Shown here: in pieces, positions 1 to 7,533 of the stretch
Numbering within the stretch: position 1 is the first letter of the stretch
How the letters are laid out: every line of letters starts with the position of its first letter
DNA from: Bacteroidales bacterium
GTDB taxonomy: Bacteria > Bacteroidota > Bacteroidia > Bacteroidales > UBA7960
Assembly: GCA_007123065.1 (NCBI GenBank)
Contig: SKSI01000135.1
Location: 1-18,508, forward strand
Reading direction: 5' to 3'
Length of the DNA stretch: 18,508 nt
Made by a program: the position numbers and the translations under genes
Notes under the pieces: model-generated
Database searches by the model: none
Told to the model about the DNA's origin: nothing
What the model saw: only the letters and a program-made list of their open reading frames with translations

Positions 1-2787
1 CTCCTTCTCCTCGACGCCATGGCCCTCATTTACAGGGCATATTACGCACTGAACCGCAATCCAAGAATCAATTCCAAAGGACAAAACACCTCCGCCATAC
101 TTGGTTTCGCCAATACACTAACCGAGGTACTGAAAAAAGAAAATCCAAGCCACATTGCCGTAGCCTTCGATTCCTATGCCCCTACCCTTCGAAAGGCAGA
201 TTTTGCCGCCTACAAGGCCAACCGGGAGGAGATGCCCGAAGACATTGCATCATCACTCCCCTATATCAAACAGTTACTCGACGCCTTCCGGATTCCGGTC
301 ATTATGAAGGATGGTTATGAAGCAGATGACATCATCGGCACCTTGGCAAAAAAAGCGGAAAAAGAGGGGTTTACCGTTTTCATGATGACTTCTGATAAAG
401 ATTTCGGGCAGCTTGTTTCTGACAACATTTTCATGCTAAAGCCAGCCAACCGTGGCAATGATGCTGAAGTTCTGGGGGTAAAAGAGGTTTGCGAACGTTT
501 CGGAATTACCCGGCCTGAACAGCTTATTGATATTCTTGGGCTTTGGGGTGATTCTTCCGATAACATTCCCGGTGTACCATCTATTGGCGAAAAAAAAGCT
601 AAAAAGCTCATTGCCGAATTTGACTCCATTGAAAACCTGCTTCAAAATGTAGAGAAGGTGAAAGAGAACCGCAGCAGGGAAAATCTTCTTGAATACAAGG
701 AACAAGCTTTGCTTTCCAAAAGCCTTGCCACCATCATGCTGGATGTGCCTGTAGACACCAACATCAAAGCGCTTGAAAGGAAGGAGCCAGATCCGGAAAA
801 ATTAATTCCGCTGCTTGAAGAGCTGGAGTTTAAAACCTTTGCCAAACGTGTTTTTGGCGACGAAGAGATCATCCCGGAAGAAACCATCAAAAAATCAAAT
901 ATTCAAAGCGGCCAGATGAACCTCTTTGATAATGCCACTGCTTTTGCCGACCCCGCCGAAGATGCCAAAAACAGACTGCAAACCCTGATGTCTGAAAAAA
1001 AGTATCAAGCAATAACCAAAGATGAAGAGATCGATCAATTCTGTCAAACCCTCCAGAAATCCGCTTCCTTTTGCTTCGATACGGAGACAACCGGACTGGA
1101 AAACGCGAAAATGGAATTGATTGGCATTGCTTTCAGCATAAAACCGGAAGAAGCTTATTACATCCCTTTTCCTGAAGACCAGAAGGAAGCTTTTAAACTT
1201 GCTGAAAAATTTAAAACGGTTTTTGCCGATCCAAAAATTGAGAAAACAGGCCAAAACCTGAAGTTTGATATCGGTGTACTGAAAATTTACGGCATTGAGG
1301 TCGCCGGAAGATTGTTTGATACCATGCTTGCGCATTATCTGCTGCAGCCCGACATGCGTCACAACATGGATGTAATGGCCGAAACTTACCTCGACTACCG
1401 TCCTGTTCCCATCGAACACCTGATTGGAAAAAAAGGGAAGTCACAAAAAAGTATGCGCTCAGTACCCCTTGAAGTAGCAACACCCTATGCCTGTGAAGAT
1501 GCCGATATCACATTACAGCTGCGCAATATTTTTGAACCGATGCTGAAGGAGCACAACCTCCTGAAGCTATTTGACGAAATTGAAACACCGCTGATTCATG
1601 TCCTGACAAACATGGAAAATGAAGGTGTAAAAATCGATAAGGAGGCGCTGGATAAATATGCGATGGTTTTGACAGACAGCATTCATGATATTGAAACAGA
1701 AATATACGAACTTGCCGGAAGCACTTTCAATATTGGGTCGCCAAAACAACTGGGAGATATCCTTTTCAACAAATTAAAGATCTCATCAAAGGCAAAAAAA
1801 ACCAAAACAAAGCAATACAGTACCAGTGAAGATATTTTATCCAAACTAAAAAACAACCATCCGATTGTTCAAAAGATCCTTGAATACCGTTCCCTGACCA
1901 AGTTAAAATCCACTTATGTTGAAGCTTTACCGAGGTTGATCAATAAGAAAACGGGCAGAATACACACGTCATACAATCAGGCCATAGCAGCTACCGGGCG
2001 ATTATCTTCGAACAATCCCAATTTACAAAACATCCCGATACGGACTGAAGAAGGCCGTTTGATCCGGAAGGCTTTTGTACCAAGAGATAATAGCCATACA
2101 TTGCTGGCTGCCGACTACAGTCAGATTGAGCTGCGCATAATTGCAGCACTCAGTGAGGATAAAGCGATGATGGAGGCTTTCAGAAATGGCATCGACATTC
2201 ATGCTGCCACAGCTGCAAAGGTCTATGAGGTTTCACTGGACGAGGTCAGCAAAGAGATGCGCCGAAATGCCAAAACCGTAAACTTCGGGATTGTCTATGG
2301 CATATCAGCATTCGGTCTTTCGGAGAGGCTTGGAATACCGCGCCATGATGCATCTTTCATCATCGAACAATATTTCAAAAAATATCCCGGTGTTAAGGAT
2401 TACATGGATCAGAATATTGCTTTCGCACGGGAGCATGGTTACGTCAGCACCCTAATGGGTCGGCGCCGTTACATCAGAGACATCAACAGTTCAAACGGGG
2501 TTGTACGCGGTTATGCAGAACGCAACGCAATCAACGCCCCGGTGCAGGGTACTGCGGCCGACATGATTAAGATTGCCATGATCCGCATTCATGATGCGAT
2601 GATAAAAGCCAAAATGAGCAGCAAAATGATTCTGCAGGTACATGATGAATTGGTGTTTGATGCCGTTCCGGAAGAGCTGAACGATCTGAAACCGATGGTT
2701 GAAGAAAACATGAAAAATGCCATTGTGCTTGCAGTACCCATCGTAGTAGAGATGAATACCGGGACCAACTGGCTGGAAGCTCATTAA
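1..2787 (+). CDS. polA: DNA polymerase I, 5'-truncated by the window edge
   Basis: Replication and repair polymerase that removes RNA primers and fills gaps. The reading frame is open from base 1, and the first in-window codons read LLLLDAMALIYRAY. The Asp at 13-15 matches the first metal ligand of the 5' nuclease domain, so the ATG at 19 is internal and only a few codons lie upstream. Residues are numbered from that ATG. The 5'-3' exonuclease domain covers about 1-290 (EADDIIG, TSDKDF, and a helix-hairpin-helix at IPGVPSIGEKKA). The 3'-5' exonuclease domain keeps its acidic residues: D354/E356 in DTETTGL, D417 in NLKFD, and Y490/D494 in YACED. Proofreading is therefore probably active, unlike in many PolA proteins with a dead domain. 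The polymerase domain has motif A with D699 (ADYSQIE), motif B with K752, F756 and Y760, and motif C with H875-D876-E877 (QVHDELVF). The stop codon overlaps that of the convergent mltF gene. Confidence 0.98.
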   Translation, partial: LLLLDAMALIYRAYYALNRNPRINSKGQNTSAILGFANTLTEVLKKENPSHIAVAFDSYAPTLRKADFAAYKANREEMPEDIASSLPYIKQLLDAFRIPVIMKDGYEADDIIGTLAKKAEKEGFTVFMMTSDKDFGQLVSDNIFMLKPANRGNDAEVLGVKEVCERFGITRPEQLIDILGLWGDSSDNIPGVPSIGEKKAKKLIAEFDSIENLLQNVEKVKENRSRENLLEYKEQALLSKSLATIMLDVPVDTNIKALERKEPDPEKLIPLLEELEFKTFAKRVFGDEEIIPEETIKKSNIQSGQMNLFDNATAFADPAEDAKNRLQTLMSEKKYQAITKDEEIDQFCQTLQKSASFCFDTETTGLENAKMELIGIAFSIKPEEAYYIPFPEDQKEAFKLAEKFKTVFADPKIEKTGQNLKFDIGVLKIYGIEVAGRLFDTMLAHYLLQPDMRHNMDVMAETYLDYRPVPIEHLIGKKGKSQKSMRSVPLEVATPYACEDADITLQLRNIFEPMLKEHNLLKLFDEIETPLIHVLTNMENEGVKIDKEALDKYAMVLTDSIHDIETEIYELAGSTFNIGSPKQLGDILFNKLKISSKAKKTKTKQYSTSEDILSKLKNNHPIVQKILEYRSLTKLKSTYVEALPRLINKKTGRIHTSYNQAIAATGRLSSNNPNLQNIPIRTEEGRLIRKAFVPRDNSHTLLAADYSQIELRIIAALSEDKAMMEAFRNGIDIHAATAAKVYEVSLDEVSKEMRRNAKTVNFGIVYGISAFGLSERLGIPRHDASFIIEQYFKKYPGVKDYMDQNIAFAREHGYVSTLMGRRRYIRDINSSNGVVRGYAERNAINAPVQGTAADMIKIAMIRIHDAMIKAKMSSKMILQVHDELVFDAVPEELNDLKPMVEENMKNAIVLAVPIVVEMNTGTNWLEAH

Positions 2788-4250
2788 GGGTTTTGCGCCA
2801 GCACCTCATAGACATTTCTGTAGTGGCGGTAGCGTTCCATGATCTCCGTCACATAGCGGTAAGGTTCATTGCCACGTGCATAACCGTGCCGCACGACAGG
2901 GTCCAGATAGTATTTCGGGTTGGATTTGTTTAACACGAAATAATCCACGTTGTCCTTCCAAATGTCAGGATCCTTGCCATATTTTGTTGCCAGCCGCCTT
3001 GCATCGAGCACATGTCCAAGTCCCACATTATAGGAAGCCAGGACAAAATTGACCCGTTCCTCTTCATCCTCAATTTCATTTGACAGTCGCTGATCGAGCC
3101 ACTGAAGGTATCTGACTCCGCCGGCAATATGTTCACGAACACCGGCATCGGCATCTACATTCAGAAATTCTGCTGTTCCGGGCATCAGCTGCATAATACC
3201 AAAGGCACCTGCCCAGGAGACTGCACTGTGATTGAAGCGTGATTCCTGGTAAGACAGGGACGCAATTAAGCGCCAGTCCCAGCCAATAATCTCTGCATAA
3301 CGTTTAAAATAATCATCAAAGACAGAAATGTTACCCCCGCCCAGGGAATGCAAGTCACTTTTCGCCCTGTACACACTGCGCGGGTTGTTGTGGTATTTGT
3401 TATAAAGGATTGCAAAATGCCGTGTCTTTTTGAAATCATTCAGCCAGTCATTAACAGCTCCGGTAAGCTCATCTGCTCCGGGTCTTACCGCCCAGGCCAG
3501 ATGCTGTTGAAAGCTGAGCGGGGTCTGAACGTCAATATCAGCATAATACATCTGATTCAGACGTGTCAACGTTTCATCGCCAACGACATAATCAATGTTT
3601 CCTTTTACCACTTGTTCAATCAGTGTCTCCACATCGAGCCCTGTTTCGACAATATAAATGGTATCACCGATCTCCTCAATAAGGTGATGCATCCGCCGAA
3701 CAAACACAGGATTATCAGGAACATAAACCGTTTTGCCGGCCAGATCCAGCTGGTCTCTGATCAAAAGACGATTAAGTTCCGCCGTCGACATCTGTCGCCA
3801 TGCTTCAGGTTTGCGCTGCACAAGCATCATTCTGGACCGCGCATGTGGTTCTGTAAACTGCAGTTGCGTTCGGGCAGAGGCGCTCACCCATAAACTCTGG
3901 GCAATCAGATCACATCCATCATCAATAAAAATACAATCAATGTTGTTCTGAATGGTGTTAGAAACGGAAATCTCAAGCTCTACACCTATGTGTGAAGCAA
4001 ACAAACGAAGCAGTTCCAGATGAAAACCCATCGGTTCACCCCTGTATATGAAGTAATTGGTAGAGTTGAAGTCTGTTGCGGCACGCAGCACGCCCCTTTC
4101 CTGAATATCCGAAAGGTCAGGTGTTTTTTGTATCTCTTCCTCCATAACAAGATCGCCGTCCGCTTTGAAGTTCCGGACAGTAATCATTCCAAAAATGAGA
4201 AGTATGGGAATGGCAACGAAGAGAAGGATTCTTTTTCGCTGATTAATCAT
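2784..4250 (-). CDS. mltF: Membrane-bound lytic murein transglycosylase F family protein
   Basis: Peptidoglycan-cleaving enzyme of 488 residues that forms 1,6-anhydromuropeptides in the periplasm. Residues about 7-25 (ILLFVAIPILLIFGMITV) form one hydrophobic segment after a basic start. No lipobox is present, so this is an uncleaved anchor or a Sec signal. Residues about 45-290 form a solute-binding-protein family 3 domain (GVLRAATDFNSTNYFIYRGE onward), which is regulatory in MltF. Residues about 310-480 form an SLT goose-type lysozyme domain with catalytic Glu336 in SYQESRF and the following AFGIMQLMPGT motif. The order (anchor, SBP domain, SLT domain) and the length match the MltF family. 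The gene is transcribed alone, divergent from holB. A Bacteroidetes-type promoter lies 30-60 bp upstream of the start. Its TAA stop shares bases with the polA stop. Confidence 0.93.
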   Translation of the reverse strand: MINQRKRILLFVAIPILLIFGMITVRNFKADGDLVMEEEIQKTPDLSDIQERGVLRAATDFNSTNYFIYRGEPMGFHLELLRLFASHIGVELEISVSNTIQNNIDCIFIDDGCDLIAQSLWVSASARTQLQFTEPHARSRMMLVQRKPEAWRQMSTAELNRLLIRDQLDLAGKTVYVPDNPVFVRRMHHLIEEIGDTIYIVETGLDVETLIEQVVKGNIDYVVGDETLTRLNQMYYADIDVQTPLSFQQHLAWAVRPGADELTGAVNDWLNDFKKTRHFAILYNKYHNNPRSVYRAKSDLHSLGGGNISVFDDYFKRYAEIIGWDWRLIASLSYQESRFNHSAVSWAGAFGIMQLMPGTAEFLNVDADAGVREHIAGGVRYLQWLDQRLSNEIEDEEERVNFVLASYNVGLGHVLDARRLATKYGKDPDIWKDNVDYFVLNKSNPKYYLDPVVRHGYARGNEPYRYVTEIMERYRHYRNVYEVLAQNP

Positions 4251-4281
4251 GCAATATCAATTTCGTGCATAAAAAAGCCTG

Positions 4282-4311
4282 CAAAGGTACAAATATTTTT
4301 TAAATTCCAAA
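4282..4311 (-). promoter_or_regulatory. Candidate Bacteroidetes promoter for mltF
   Basis: Read on the minus strand, TTTG (4311-4308) is followed after 18 bp by TACCTTTG (4289-4282). This exactly fits the phylum consensus TTTG - about 17-23 bp - TAnnTTTG. Transcription would begin near 4275, giving a leader of about 25 nt before the mltF ATG at 4250. It is a sequence match only. Confidence 0.6.
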
Positions 4312-4489
4312 ATATTTTTTTTATTTTTTATTGTATTGATAATATGATGTTTACGTATTTTGCAGGTTTAACTCCTGATGTTGTATTGTATATTTATACG
4401 TTCATTTAATAAAAAAGTTACGTATCCCAGTTCTCAGATCTGCGCACAAGCGAAGAATTTGTTAGCTAGCTGAGGGATTCTTTCCTTTC

Positions 4490-4540
4490 GAGCTTTGAGC
4501 TTTTTAATCGATCATCAAAAATCGACAATCGATAATCGAA
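4490..4540. repeat. Two adjacent heptamer tandem repeats
   Basis: GAGCTTT occurs twice back to back (4490-4503). AATCGAC, AATCGAT and AATCGAA then follow in tandem (4520-4540), with one more AATCGA at 4506-4511. Both arrays have a 7-bp unit. Function is unknown. They resemble slippage-generated intergenic repeats rather than an operator, because they lie more than 30 bp upstream of the holB promoter candidate. Confidence 0.6.
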
Positions 4541-4574
4541 CATGCCACATCCCGTTGCATAATGATGTTTATGC

Positions 4575-4605
4575 TTGGTCATATTGAAAAAAAAAGCTAG
4601 GTTTG
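4575..4605 (+). promoter_or_regulatory. Candidate Bacteroidetes promoter for the holB-recO directon
   Basis: TTG at 4575-4577, then 20 bp, then TAGGTTTG at 4598-4605, matching the phylum TTG/TAnnTTTG consensus. Transcription would begin near 4612, about 30 nt before the ATG at 4642. This placement helps decide the holB start, because the upstream in-frame TTG at 4603 lies inside the -7 box. Confidence 0.5.
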
Positions 4606-4641
4606 TTCTTCAGGATTTTAAATATCATTACGCTTCCAAAT

Positions 4642-5784
4642 ATGTATTTTCGAGACGTTATCGGGCACGATCAGATCATAAAAAGGCTCATTTCAAATGT
4701 AAAAAACCAACGCATCAGTCATGCCCAGTTGTTATTGGGAGATCAGGGAAATGGCACACTTGCGCTGGCACTGGCTTATGCGCGCTACATTCAATGCCGG
4801 AACAGGAGCGGGCAGGATGCTTGTGGCGTTTGTCCTTCCTGTTTGAAATTCAACAAATATGAACACCCTGACCTGCACTTTTATTTCCCATCCGCGCCCA
4901 ACAAGGAGCATAAGGAAAAGGCAAAAGTGAGCAGCAAGTTGTTTCTTAATCACTGGCGCAAACTGCTTACGACAAACACCTATTTTGAATATTTGGACTG
5001 GCTTGAAGCCATTGGAATTGAGAACAAACAGGCCATAATAAATGCAGAGGACTGCAACGATATCATCAGGATACTGGGTTTAAAAGCTTATGAAAGTCCA
5101 TATAAGATCGTAGTGATATATATGGTGGAGAAGCTTTCTTACCAGGCTGCCCCAAAACTCCTGAAAATACTTGAGGAGCCACCGGAAGGCACCTTGTTTC
5201 TATTGATCTCGGAAAACAAAGACCGGATCATCAACACCATTTTGTCACGCACCCAAATACTGAAGGTCCCACGGCCCGAAGAAACAGCATTAAAGCAAGT
5301 TTTGGTTGAAAAACATTCTTTGGATCCGGATTTTGCCGGCCGAATCGCACTGATGTCGGGAGGGGTTTATACTGAAGCGATTAAACTGGCAAGCGGAGAC
5401 GAAGATCAGCTTGCTGATTTTAACTCTTTTCGTGAATGGATGCGGCTCTGTTATAAAAATGAAGCCGGAAACATATTGAAGTGGGTTGAAAAGACGGCAC
5501 AATCAGGCAGGGAGAAACAAAAGTCTTTTTGTCAATATGGACTGCGTGTTTTCAGGTTATGTTTGTTGCATAATTACAAGGCCGGTGACCTCATAAAGTT
5601 TGAAGGAGAAGAGCTTGATTTTCTCAAAAAATTCTCCCGTTTTATTCATCACAACAACGCCATTGCCATTGTAGATGCTTTTAACGATGCCATCTCTCAC
5701 ATTGAGCGGAATGCCAACCCCAAAATCCTGTTCGCAGACCTGTCTTTTAAGCTACACATGCTGATGCATTCAAAAAAAGCTTAG
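4642..5784 (+). CDS. holB: DNA polymerase III delta' subunit (clamp loader)
   Basis: Clamp-loader subunit that helps place the beta sliding clamp on primed DNA. The start at 4642 gives MYFRDVIGHDQIIKRL, the usual opening of Bacteroidetes HolB, and a protein of 380 residues. An in-frame TTG at 4603 would add 13 residues that do not fit the family and overlaps the promoter. The AAA+ domain has a degenerate P-loop, GDQGNGTLA (33-41), in which the nucleotide-binding Lys is Thr. This is expected for delta', which does not need ATP. Four Cys at 52, 61, 64 and 67 form the clamp-loader zinc module (CGVCPSC). APKLLKILEEPPEGTLFLLI and the TILSRTQ segment (SRC-like sensor region) follow. The C-terminal part is helical and less conserved. 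It is first in a six-gene plus-strand run, 43 bp before the next gene. Confidence 0.93.
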   Translation: MYFRDVIGHDQIIKRLISNVKNQRISHAQLLLGDQGNGTLALALAYARYIQCRNRSGQDACGVCPSCLKFNKYEHPDLHFYFPSAPNKEHKEKAKVSSKLFLNHWRKLLTTNTYFEYLDWLEAIGIENKQAIINAEDCNDIIRILGLKAYESPYKIVVIYMVEKLSYQAAPKLLKILEEPPEGTLFLLISENKDRIINTILSRTQILKVPRPEETALKQVLVEKHSLDPDFAGRIALMSGGVYTEAIKLASGDEDQLADFNSFREWMRLCYKNEAGNILKWVEKTAQSGREKQKSFCQYGLRVFRLCLLHNYKAGDLIKFEGEELDFLKKFSRFIHHNNAIAIVDAFNDAISHIERNANPKILFADLSFKLHMLMHSKKA

Positions 5785-5799
5785 AACCGGAGAATTTAG

Positions 5800-5807
5800 T
5801 AAATTTG
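5800..5807 (+). promoter_or_regulatory. Possible internal promoter (-7 box) for the PSP1/ricT gene
   Basis: TAAATTTG matches the TAnnTTTG -7 consensus in the 43-bp gap after holB. No clear TTG is found 17-23 bp upstream, so the match is partial. If used, transcription would begin about 14 nt before the TTG start codon at 5828. Confidence 0.3.
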
Positions 5808-5827
5808 TACGTTATAATATTTCAATT

Positions 5828-7006
5828 TTGGAAAAGGAAAAACAACACGCATTTTTATCAAGGGGATGTCATTGTGCACCGCAACCGCACACGCGTCAGC
5901 TGGATGTTTTCCGTCACTCTTGCAACAAACTGGATGCTTTTGACTGGCTCAAAAACATCAAACCGCCTGACCTGTATCCACCGTCCAATTACGTAGAAGT
6001 AAGGTTTAAAAACAGCCGAAAGGAGTTTTTTATTGCTGCTCCCGACCTGGATTTAAAAACAGGAGACATCGTTGCTGTTGAAGCTTCGCCGGGCCACGAC
6101 ATTGGCATTGTTACCCTGACGGGAGAGGTAGTAAGGTTACAGATGAAGACAAAAAAGGTACACCCGGATCAGAATGAGCTAAAAAGGGTCTACCGAAGGG
6201 CAAAAGTATCTGATATTGAAAAATGGGTAACGGCTGTCAAACAGGAAGACACCACGATGTTTCGCTCACGTGAGATTGCCGATACACTGAATCTGGACAT
6301 GAAGATCAGCGATGTTGAGTATCAGGGAGACCGAACGAAAGCCATTTTTTATTATACGGCAGATGACAGGGTTGATTTTCGTGAGCTGATCCGGGATTTG
6401 GCAGATGCATTTGGTGTTCGTATTGAAATGCGCCAGATCGGCATGCGTCAGGAAGCCAGTCGCCTGGGAGGAATTGGCTCTTGCGGAAGAGAACTCTGCT
6501 GCGCCACCTGGCTTACCAAATTCAGGTCGGTTTCCACCAACAGTGCACGCACCCAGCAGCTTTCGCTGAATCCACAAAAGATGGCAGGCCAGTGCAGCAA
6601 ACTGAAATGTTGCATCAACTATGAAAATGCGTGTTATGAAGATATCCTGAAAGACTTTCCGGATACAGATATAAAACTCCGAACCAAAGCAGGTAAAGCT
6701 TTTTTTCAAAAAATGGATATTCTGAATAAGCAAATCGGTTATGCTTATGAAGACAAACCCGGGCGAACCATTATGCTCGATGTGGAACGGGTGAAGGAGA
6801 TCCAGAGAATGAACGCGGATAACAAGAAGCCCGATGAACTGATAGAAGAAAGCCAGATCAACGACAACCTGGCAGACGACAGCTTTCAGCAAGAAAACAA
6901 TGGACTGGAGGATAGCCTGACCCGTTTTGACAAACCTCAAAAAAAGTCCAGAAACAAACGCCGCAGACGCAAATCCAAAAGCTCTAAAAACCCTTCAAAC
7001 CAATAA
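5828..7006 (+). CDS. ricT: PSP1 domain protein, RicT/YaaT-like, with apparent TTG start
   Basis: The protein has about 392 residues and a PSP1 core. In Bacillus the homologue RicT (YaaT) forms the Fe-S-containing RicAFT complex that affects mRNA processing and phosphorelays. The role in Bacteroidota is not established, so the symbol reflects homology only. Key residues are two cysteine clusters: C219, C224 and C225 in CGRELCC, and C256, C261 and C262 in CSKLKCC. They flank the family block SVSTNSARTQQLSLNPQKM. Extra Cys lie near the N-terminus (14, 16, 32). The C-terminal 25 or so residues are strongly basic (KKSRNKRRRRKSK), which suggests nucleic-acid contact. No in-frame ATG occurs upstream of the conserved YVEVRFKNSRKEFF region. 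TTG at 5828 is therefore the best start, although an unnoticed upstream frameshift is possible. gldH follows after 10 bp. Confidence 0.88.
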   Translation: MEKEKQHAFLSRGCHCAPQPHTRQLDVFRHSCNKLDAFDWLKNIKPPDLYPPSNYVEVRFKNSRKEFFIAAPDLDLKTGDIVAVEASPGHDIGIVTLTGEVVRLQMKTKKVHPDQNELKRVYRRAKVSDIEKWVTAVKQEDTTMFRSREIADTLNLDMKISDVEYQGDRTKAIFYYTADDRVDFRELIRDLADAFGVRIEMRQIGMRQEASRLGGIGSCGRELCCATWLTKFRSVSTNSARTQQLSLNPQKMAGQCSKLKCCINYENACYEDILKDFPDTDIKLRTKAGKAFFQKMDILNKQIGYAYEDKPGRTIMLDVERVKEIQRMNADNKKPDELIEESQINDNLADDSFQQENNGLEDSLTRFDKPQKKSRNKRRRRKSKSSKNPSNQ

Positions 7007-7016
7007 CCCCCTGCAC

Positions 7017-7487
7017 ATGAACACGCGCAAGCTAAGCCATTGGTTATTATTTCTATGCCTTCCGTTATTTTTTGCGTGTGAAACATCTGTTGTTTTTCAG
7101 CAACAAGAGGCCATACCTCCTGACGGATGGCATTACCAGGACAGCATTGTTTTTGAGACGATGATCGATGACACCCTCGCATTGCACTCCATGTTTCTGG
7201 ATATAAGAAACACAGTAGAATACAGGTATAGCAATCTTTTTATTTTTCTTGATATAGAATTTCCGGAAGGACGGGTTTTGCGTGACACCATTGAGTGCAT
7301 GCTTGCCGATCGGCAAGGAAACTGGACAGGCAAAGGTTTCGGAAGAATACGGACGAACCGGTTCATGTTCCGTGATGATGTTTGGTTTCCGGAACAAGGA
7401 GTTTATACCTTCAGGATTTATCAAGGGATGCGTGAAGATTACCTGAATGGGATTGCAGATGTTGGCATACGTATTGAAAAAAAATAA
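7017..7487 (+). CDS. gldH: Gliding motility / T9SS-associated lipoprotein GldH
   Basis: Small lipoprotein of 156 residues. The N-terminus is basic, then hydrophobic, then has a lipobox LFFAC with lipidated Cys21. The mature part (SVVFQQQEAIPPDGWHYQD, later WTGKGFGRIRTNRFMF and FPEQGVYTFRIYQGMR) is typical of GldH, which is required for gliding and type IX secretion functions in Flavobacterium and is kept in non-gliding Bacteroidota. The ATG at 7017 is chosen because it places the signal peptide at the N-terminus; a longer reading would extend back into the ricT end. It lies 10 bp after ricT and 46 bp before the PBP gene, so it is probably in the same transcript. Its periplasmic biochemical role is not known. 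Confidence 0.88.
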   Translation: MNTRKLSHWLLFLCLPLFFACETSVVFQQQEAIPPDGWHYQDSIVFETMIDDTLALHSMFLDIRNTVEYRYSNLFIFLDIEFPEGRVLRDTIECMLADRQGNWTGKGFGRIRTNRFMFRDDVWFPEQGVYTFRIYQGMREDYLNGIADVGIRIEKK

Positions 7488-7533
7488 TAAAGCCCCGACG
7501 ACTGCGTTTATTAGTTGAAAACACAAGCACCTC

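Larger units (their letters stand above)
4251..4641. other. Divergent intergenic region between mltF and holB
   Basis: 391 bp without a supportable gene. It is very AT-rich next to mltF (4290-4425) and more mixed toward holB. It holds a promoter candidate facing each way, a near-palindrome GTATA-TT-TATAC at 4388-4399, CAGATCTG at 4435-4442, AGCTAGCT at 4464-4471, and two short heptamer tandem repeats at 4490-4540. Frames that run through this region have no recognisable protein signature. No tRNA-like or riboswitch-like fold was recognised. Confidence 0.7.

Noticed and set aside
19..21. ATG at 19 as the polA start codon
   Set aside because: It would drop the Asp at 13-15, a conserved metal ligand of the 5' nuclease domain, and the frame is open to base 1.
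895..1419. Minus-strand open frame of 174 codons inside polA
   Set aside because: It lies wholly antisense to the conserved exonuclease region of polA and has no recognisable domain.
4020..4409. Plus-strand open frame of 129 codons crossing the mltF start and the intergenic region
   Set aside because: It is antisense to the mltF N-terminus and runs through AT-rich promoter sequence, with no family signature.
4882..4935. Zinc-less or broken clamp loader suspected from the Lys to Thr change in the HolB P-loop
   Set aside because: Delta' subunits commonly lack a functional P-loop and the four zinc Cys are present, so this is normal for the family.
6266..6940. Minus-strand open frame of 224 codons opposite the RicT-like gene
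   Set aside because: It is antisense to the conserved PSP1 region; its Cys/Phe-rich sequence looks like a reverse reading, with no domain.
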